A DNA stretch of 64,000 nucleotides, taken from contig LNAC01000350.1 in the NCBI GenBank assembly GCA_002007465.1, forward strand, positions 1,647,037 to 1,711,036, written 5' to 3'. Below the pieces are notes generated by a model, which saw nothing but the letters and a program-made list of their open reading frames with translations, had not been told where the DNA came from and searched no databases. The position numbers were made by a program, and so were the translations under genes. Position 1 is the first letter of the stretch, and the number at the start of each line of letters is the position of its first letter. Origin of the DNA: Ailurus styani. Its lineage: Eukaryota > Chordata > Mammalia > Carnivora > Ailuridae. Shown here piece after piece: positions 60,045 to 64,000 of the stretch.

Positions 60045-60395
60045 TTGAAGAAGATACCATCTGGGACTTTCATACCTAAAGAGAAGTCAGTGCCTGGTTT
60101 CAAAGCTTTAAAGGACAGGCTAAGTCTCTTGTTGGAGGCTAATGCAGCTGGTAATTTTAAGTTGAAGTCAATGCTTATTTATAATTCTGAAAATCCTAGG
60201 CCCTTAAGAATTATACTAAATCTACTTTGTCTATGCTTTATCAATGAAACAACAAAGCTGGCACATCTATTTACAATGACCTGTACTGAATATTTTAAAG
60301 TAATGGTTGAGACCTACCGCTCAGAAAAACAAAACAAAATAAAACAAAACACTTTAAAAATATTACTGCTTATCGACAGTACACCTGTCACCTGA
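60045..60395 (+). pseudogene. Tigger transposase DDE-domain fragment
   Basis: Longest surviving frame of the transposase. Residues 1-60 cover the start of the DDE domain (KKIPSGTFIPKEKS, then KDRLSLLLEANAAG); the end (KILLLIDSTPVT) holds the aspartate of the LLLIDNAPGH-type motif, with Asn-Ala-Pro-Gly changed. Mid-region frameshifts give NLLCLCFINETTKLAHLF where the family has a Trp-rich segment, and a local AAAC insertion adds KQNKIKQN. No start or promoter is preserved. Confidence 0.85.
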
Positions 60396-60454
60396 GAGAA
60401 CTGATGGAAGTCTGTAATAATCATGCTGTTTCATGCTTGTTAATACAATATCCA

Positions 60455-60639
60455 GGGCGCCTGGGTGGCTCAGTAGGTTAAAGCCTCTGCCTTCGGCTCA
60501 GTCATGATCTCAGGGTCCTGGGATCGAGGCCCACATCGGGCTCCCTGCTCATCAGGGAGCCTGCTTCCTCCTCTCTCTCTGTCTGCCTCTCAGCCTACTT
60601 GTGATCTCTCTCTCTGTCAAATAAATAAATTAAAAAAAA
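60455..60639 (+). repeat. CAN SINE nested in Tigger1, sense
   Basis: GGGCGCCTGGGTGGCTCAGT, GGGATCGAGGCCCACATCGG, CTCATCAGGGAGCCTGCTTC, tail CAAATAAATAAATTAAAAAA. TSD ATACAATATCCA (60443-60454) / ATACAACATCCA (60640-60651), one mismatch. Transposase homology continues on both sides (TAATACAATATCC ... ACATCCATTCTGTAGCCCAT). Confidence 0.95.
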
Positions 60640-60686
60640 ATACAACATCCATTCTGTAGCCCATGAATCAAGGAGCCATTTTGACC

Positions 60687-63040
60687 TGTCTACCAACATT
60701 GTTTCCATTGTCTGCCATCCTGTCTACCAACAGTTCGAGGGACTGTCTTAGGATCTGTTTCAATGTTCCATTAAGTGATGACTCTTCCCACCTGGTCTAC
60801 AGTTCTTCTGCCTAAACACAGTACCCCCATAGGAATCCATGGGATTTATTGTTAGCCCTCCTACTCCCAAGGAGTGAAGGTCAGTTGAGGTTCGTATGTA
60901 GGGGCATCTTGTAGCTATTCTCTTAGTTTTCATGCTAGCCACTTGAAGCAGTCAGCTTATGCAAAAGTTATCCAAGCATATTGGTTAAATAAGGATCATA
61001 CATAAAAATATATACTAGTAAAAGTCATAATGAGATGGTTTTTCATTAGATTTCCTAAGGTTGCTTTAATCAATTGCAGTGTGGTAGGATTTATTCATGG
61101 GCTGCAAGCTCCAGTTTGATGCCCTAAAACAAAACAAAAATACACTTTTGGAGGAGTAGGATGAAGGAAGGAATTTTTTAGACAGAGCAGAGCCTCAGGT
61201 CTTACCCAGTAAAGGCCAACATCAAGGTTTCATATATTTTAGCCCACTTTGAGATTTTAAAGTTTGAAAGAAGTATAGGTCTGTATGGACCCAAAAGAGA
61301 TGCAGGTGTACCCACACACACAATGCAAGAACAAAACATCTTAACTGTCAGTGGTGTCCAAGGATATCCTCTTCCCCTGAAAAGAAAAGCATGATGCTAT
61401 CTTTTGGTGAACTGGAACAGTAGTGTTGTTAGTTTGTCATCTCCAGCAGGAATTTTTGAGCATGGTATATATCAGATTTAAAGTGTTTGGCTAAATCCTA
61501 ACTTAATTATGTTAAAGAGCCTAACTAAAAGTTTATGCCATGACTATCCTCTCAATAGCTCAATCAAATAGTTGAATATCTTAGGCCCCTTCTGTGTCTC
61601 ATACTCAGTGTTTTCCTTCCCAGTTCTCACTGCTGCAGTGAGAAAAACATTTTCGTGGTTAGCTGAAAGATGTCCATGATCTTTTAAAAGAATTCAAATC
61701 CAAAATAGAACATAAAATTCCTCTAAAGTTAGCTATAAAAATGCTTTACAAATACACCATAATCTCCATTATCTTTAGTAGTATTCCAGGTCATAATTAT
61801 TACAATTTAGGTTTAGACCATTATTTATTTACAATGTCTATTGAGGAGAAAAGGGGGTATATTTATAATACAGGTAATAATATTTTCCTTTTTTGAATTT
61901 TCCACCAACATATGCCTTTCTATACAATATGCCTTGCTGATGGAGTCTTGAGGGATTTAGTTTTATTGATAGAAGAAGAGAGAATGGAGTCTGTCATGTG
62001 GATAATTTATTTGATTTTACTATGCTGCATGTTTTTATAAGAAAAACTTAAAAGAAAATTAAACTCATTTAGAAAGCACATAAATTGTTTTTGCAACAAA
62101 GCAATTAAGGAAACCTGCCTATCCAAAGTGATGGGTAATATTCTAAGCACAAAAAGGGCTAAATTGCTTTCTGTTTGGAAATTGTATGCTATCTCTCAAA
62201 GTTTAATAAGAAAGGGATGTTTGGGATTAATGTGAAGATTTAGTGTTGTCTGTTATTTATGAGTTATTAAGAATTTGCTACAAATTTTAAAGTTAGAATC
62301 CATTCAAATACATTGATTTATGAATGATTTTTTTCAGTATGTTCCTGAAAGTTAGCAAAAATATTTTAAACTAAACCTCAACAATTAAAATTCAGTGATT
62401 ACCTCCTATGACTTATACAGATATAAGCAGAGTGGGATGTATATCTCAATTGACTTTAACAAAAAGCTTCACTACAGATTAAACATAAATGGTTTCAGAA
62501 AGTCCTTTTAATGTCTCCACACTTTGCCCAACATTGTATTAGGCAGACACAGTATGTTTGTTTGTTTTTTTTTTCATAAAAAATAAGATTGATGTATGTG
62601 AAGAATGGAATAGAATCAAGACAGAGTATGGCATGTGTAATTATGTGAAGGTTTTTGTTAAATTTACACTGTGAAGAATGGAGAGGTAATACAAAGGAAG
62701 CCAATAATAAATACAGGGACAGGCAACGAGAACTCCAACCTGTTGTGTTAAAACATTTATATATCCACTTATGGGCAACATCATTCCAGTGAAGAACTTT
62801 AAATCTAAAACTGATATGGCCAATTTAGCATGGATTTTTTTAATTAGGAGGGTGGATTTGAGGAAAACAAGAGATATACTAGAGCTAAGGAGACCAGTGA
62901 GGAGACTATTATGGTACTAAAGAATATTACTGAGTATAGCCTGACTTAGGACAGTAGTAATATGGATAAAAGGGTGACAGAATTTAAAATACATATGAAA
63001 AGTAAAATTGGAAGGATATGGTCATGGGATAAGTTTTTTT
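60687..63040. other. Non-coding sequence, no recognised element
   Basis: A direct repeat TGTCTACCAACA occurs at 60688-60699 and 60721-60732. The rest is AT-rich unique-looking sequence; ORFs at 60760-60942, 62495-62704 and 62641-62823 (minus) carry no domain. Confidence 0.5.
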
Positions 63041-63197
63041 TTCTGCTCAGGTGGTGATCTCAGTGTTGTGAGATTGAGAGCCCTGCCTCAGGCCCCACCC
63101 TCAGTAAAGAGTCAGCTTGAGATTCGCCCTCCATCCCTCCCACTTGTGCTTGCAAGTGCTCTCTCTCTCTCCAATAAGTAAATATTTTTAAAAAAGC
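63041..63197 (+). repeat. CAN SINE, old, 5'-truncated, sense
   Basis: Starts in the middle of the element (TCTGCTCAGGTGGTGATCTC), continues GTGAGATTGAGAGCCCTGCC, CTTGCAAGTGCTCTCTCTCT and CCAATAAGTAAATATTTTTA. The tRNA-like head is missing. Confidence 0.82.
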
Positions 63198-63214
63198 AAA
63201 TAAAATATGTAAAC

Positions 63215-63433
63215 AGGGCGCCTGGGTGGCTCAGTGGGTTAAAGCCTCTGCTTTCGGCTCAGGTCATGATCTCAGCGTCCTGGGATCGAGGCCCGCATCG
63301 GGCTCTCTGCTCAGCAGGGAGCCTGCTTCCTCCTCTCCTTGTCTCTCTGCCTGCCTCTCTGCCTACTTGTGATCTCTCTCTCTCTGTGTCAAATAAATAA
63401 ATAAAATCTTTAAAAAAAAATAAAAATAAAAAA
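63215..63433 (+). repeat. CAN SINE, young, sense, 17-bp TSD
   Basis: AGGGCGCCTGGGTGGCTCAG, GGGTTAAAGCCTCTGCTTTC, GGGATCGAGGCCCGCATCGG, CTCAGCAGGGAGCCTGCTTC, tail TCAAATAAATAAATAAAATC then an A-rich stretch. Perfect 17-bp TSD AAATAAAATATGTAAAC at 63198-63214 and 63434-63450, lying in the A-rich tail of the older SINE to its left. Confidence 0.96.
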
Positions 63434-63450
63434 AAATAAAATATGTAAAC

Positions 63451-64000
63451 ATACTCTATGAATATGTTTAATTTTTAATTTTCCCCAAATAGTGCAGTGC
63501 TAAAAATGGAAAACTATATATATTAAGAATTTTCATTATAGACAGGTAATTAATTTTACTGAGTGTAATATTGTATATGAGATACTGGACACTATTATAT
63601 ATATGGGCAATATTACATATACTGCAACTGGGCACTATTATATAAGATAAATATAATGTTTATATAGTATAATATATATATAATACGAAATGTATATGTA
63701 TATTTCTACCATGATTCTACTGATTCAGTATTATATTTTCTGATAAAGGTATTTAGGTTTAAATATATGAAATAATTAGCCAAAGTTCAAGCATCTAGAA
63801 AATGTCCATGATGAGGTTGTTACTGACTCAAAAAATTACTACATTAGAATAATGTTTTGAGTTATTATGATTTTCCTTCTCATAATTGTTTTTTACCCTG
63901 GGATGAGTAGACATCCAAGGTTACTTACAGTTCTGGGCTGCTTTTCTCCTGGGACCTATCAACCATAAAACTCTGTGCAGAGTATTTTTAGAGCTGCTCT
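63451..64000. other. AT-rich non-coding sequence
   Basis: TA-rich stretches at 63590-63690 with a repeated GGGCA-CTATTATATA phrase (63587-63612 and 63628-63643). No gene. Confidence 0.6.

Larger units (their letters stand above)
59114..60686 (+). mobile_element. Tigger1-type DNA transposon remnant with transposase pseudogene
   Basis: The left end AGGCATACCTCATTTTATTG is the Tigger1 terminal inverted repeat, followed by its leader (GGTTTGTGGCAAGCCTACAT, ATGGGGCACCATGAACTGCA) and then transposase sequence in a broken frame: the N-terminal helix-turn-helix region at about 59500-59900 (CACACATTTCCCACTTTAAT on) and the DDE catalytic region at about 60045-60680. The 116-codon frame at 60045-60395 keeps PGFKALKDRLSLLLEANAAG, MLIYNSENPRPL and KILLLIDS (catalytic Asp present). 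Frameshifts, stops, a T-rich insertion near 59908-59922 and a SINE (60455-60639) break it. Similarity fades after about 60686, so the 3' half and right inverted repeat are missing. Pogo/Tc1-class cut-and-paste family; immobile here. Confidence 0.9.

Noticed and set aside
1..64000. CRISPR array, operon or bacterial mobile element
   Set aside because: No regularly spaced repeats or bacterial gene layout; the window is clearly mammalian.

Overview
This window looks like mammalian nuclear DNA from a caniform carnivore, most likely a mustelid. It is AT-rich, has no credible protein-coding gene, and carries about 31 copies of the carnivore-specific tRNA-derived SINE (CAN SINE/SINEC). Many are full length with clean target-site duplications (TSDs), and many have the GTGGGTTAAAGCCTCTGCC head that I associate with mustelids. 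The species call rests on memory of SINE consensus sequences, not on a search.

Layout. 1-5.6 kb: mostly unique AT-rich DNA with three SINEs. 5.7-7.8 kb: a LINE-1 whose 5' part is inverted (twin-priming signature), then an antisense LINE-1 3' end split by a SINE. 7.8-12.9 kb: ancient MIR and L2 remnants plus two SINEs. 13.3-17.6 kb: one antisense, 5'-truncated LINE-1 carrying four nested SINEs. 18.3-21.5 kb: much older LINE-1 pieces in both orientations and a TA/TG microsatellite. 21.5-38 kb: mainly unique DNA with scattered SINE, MIR and L2 copies. 38.1-44.35 kb: an old antisense LINE-1 that may be nearly full length, with three nested SINEs, a CCTT microsatellite and an assembly gap (187 N) inside one SINE. 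44.4-52.2 kb: unique DNA and older repeats. 52.2-52.9 kb: a young antisense LINE-1 ORF2 fragment interrupted and bounded by single-N positions. 55-58 kb: SINEs, including one with a 35-bp TSD. 59.1-60.7 kb: a decayed Tigger1-type (pogo-class) DNA transposon with a readable piece of transposase. 60.7-64 kb: unique DNA with an old SINE and a young SINE side by side.

No genes can be said to work together here; the window reads as intergenic or deep intronic sequence. Nearly all apparent ORFs are antisense or sense readings of SINE and LINE-1 copies. The best observations concern retrotransposition: (i) two SINE copies 40 kb apart that look identical over about 190 bp, one with a normal 14-bp TSD and long A-tail and the other with a 35-bp TSD and no A-tail; (ii) a SINE apparently primed internally at its AAATAAA stretch; (iii) a twin-primed LINE-1; (iv) SINEs inserted into the tails or target sites of other SINEs. 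I did not find evidence for a novel gene system.
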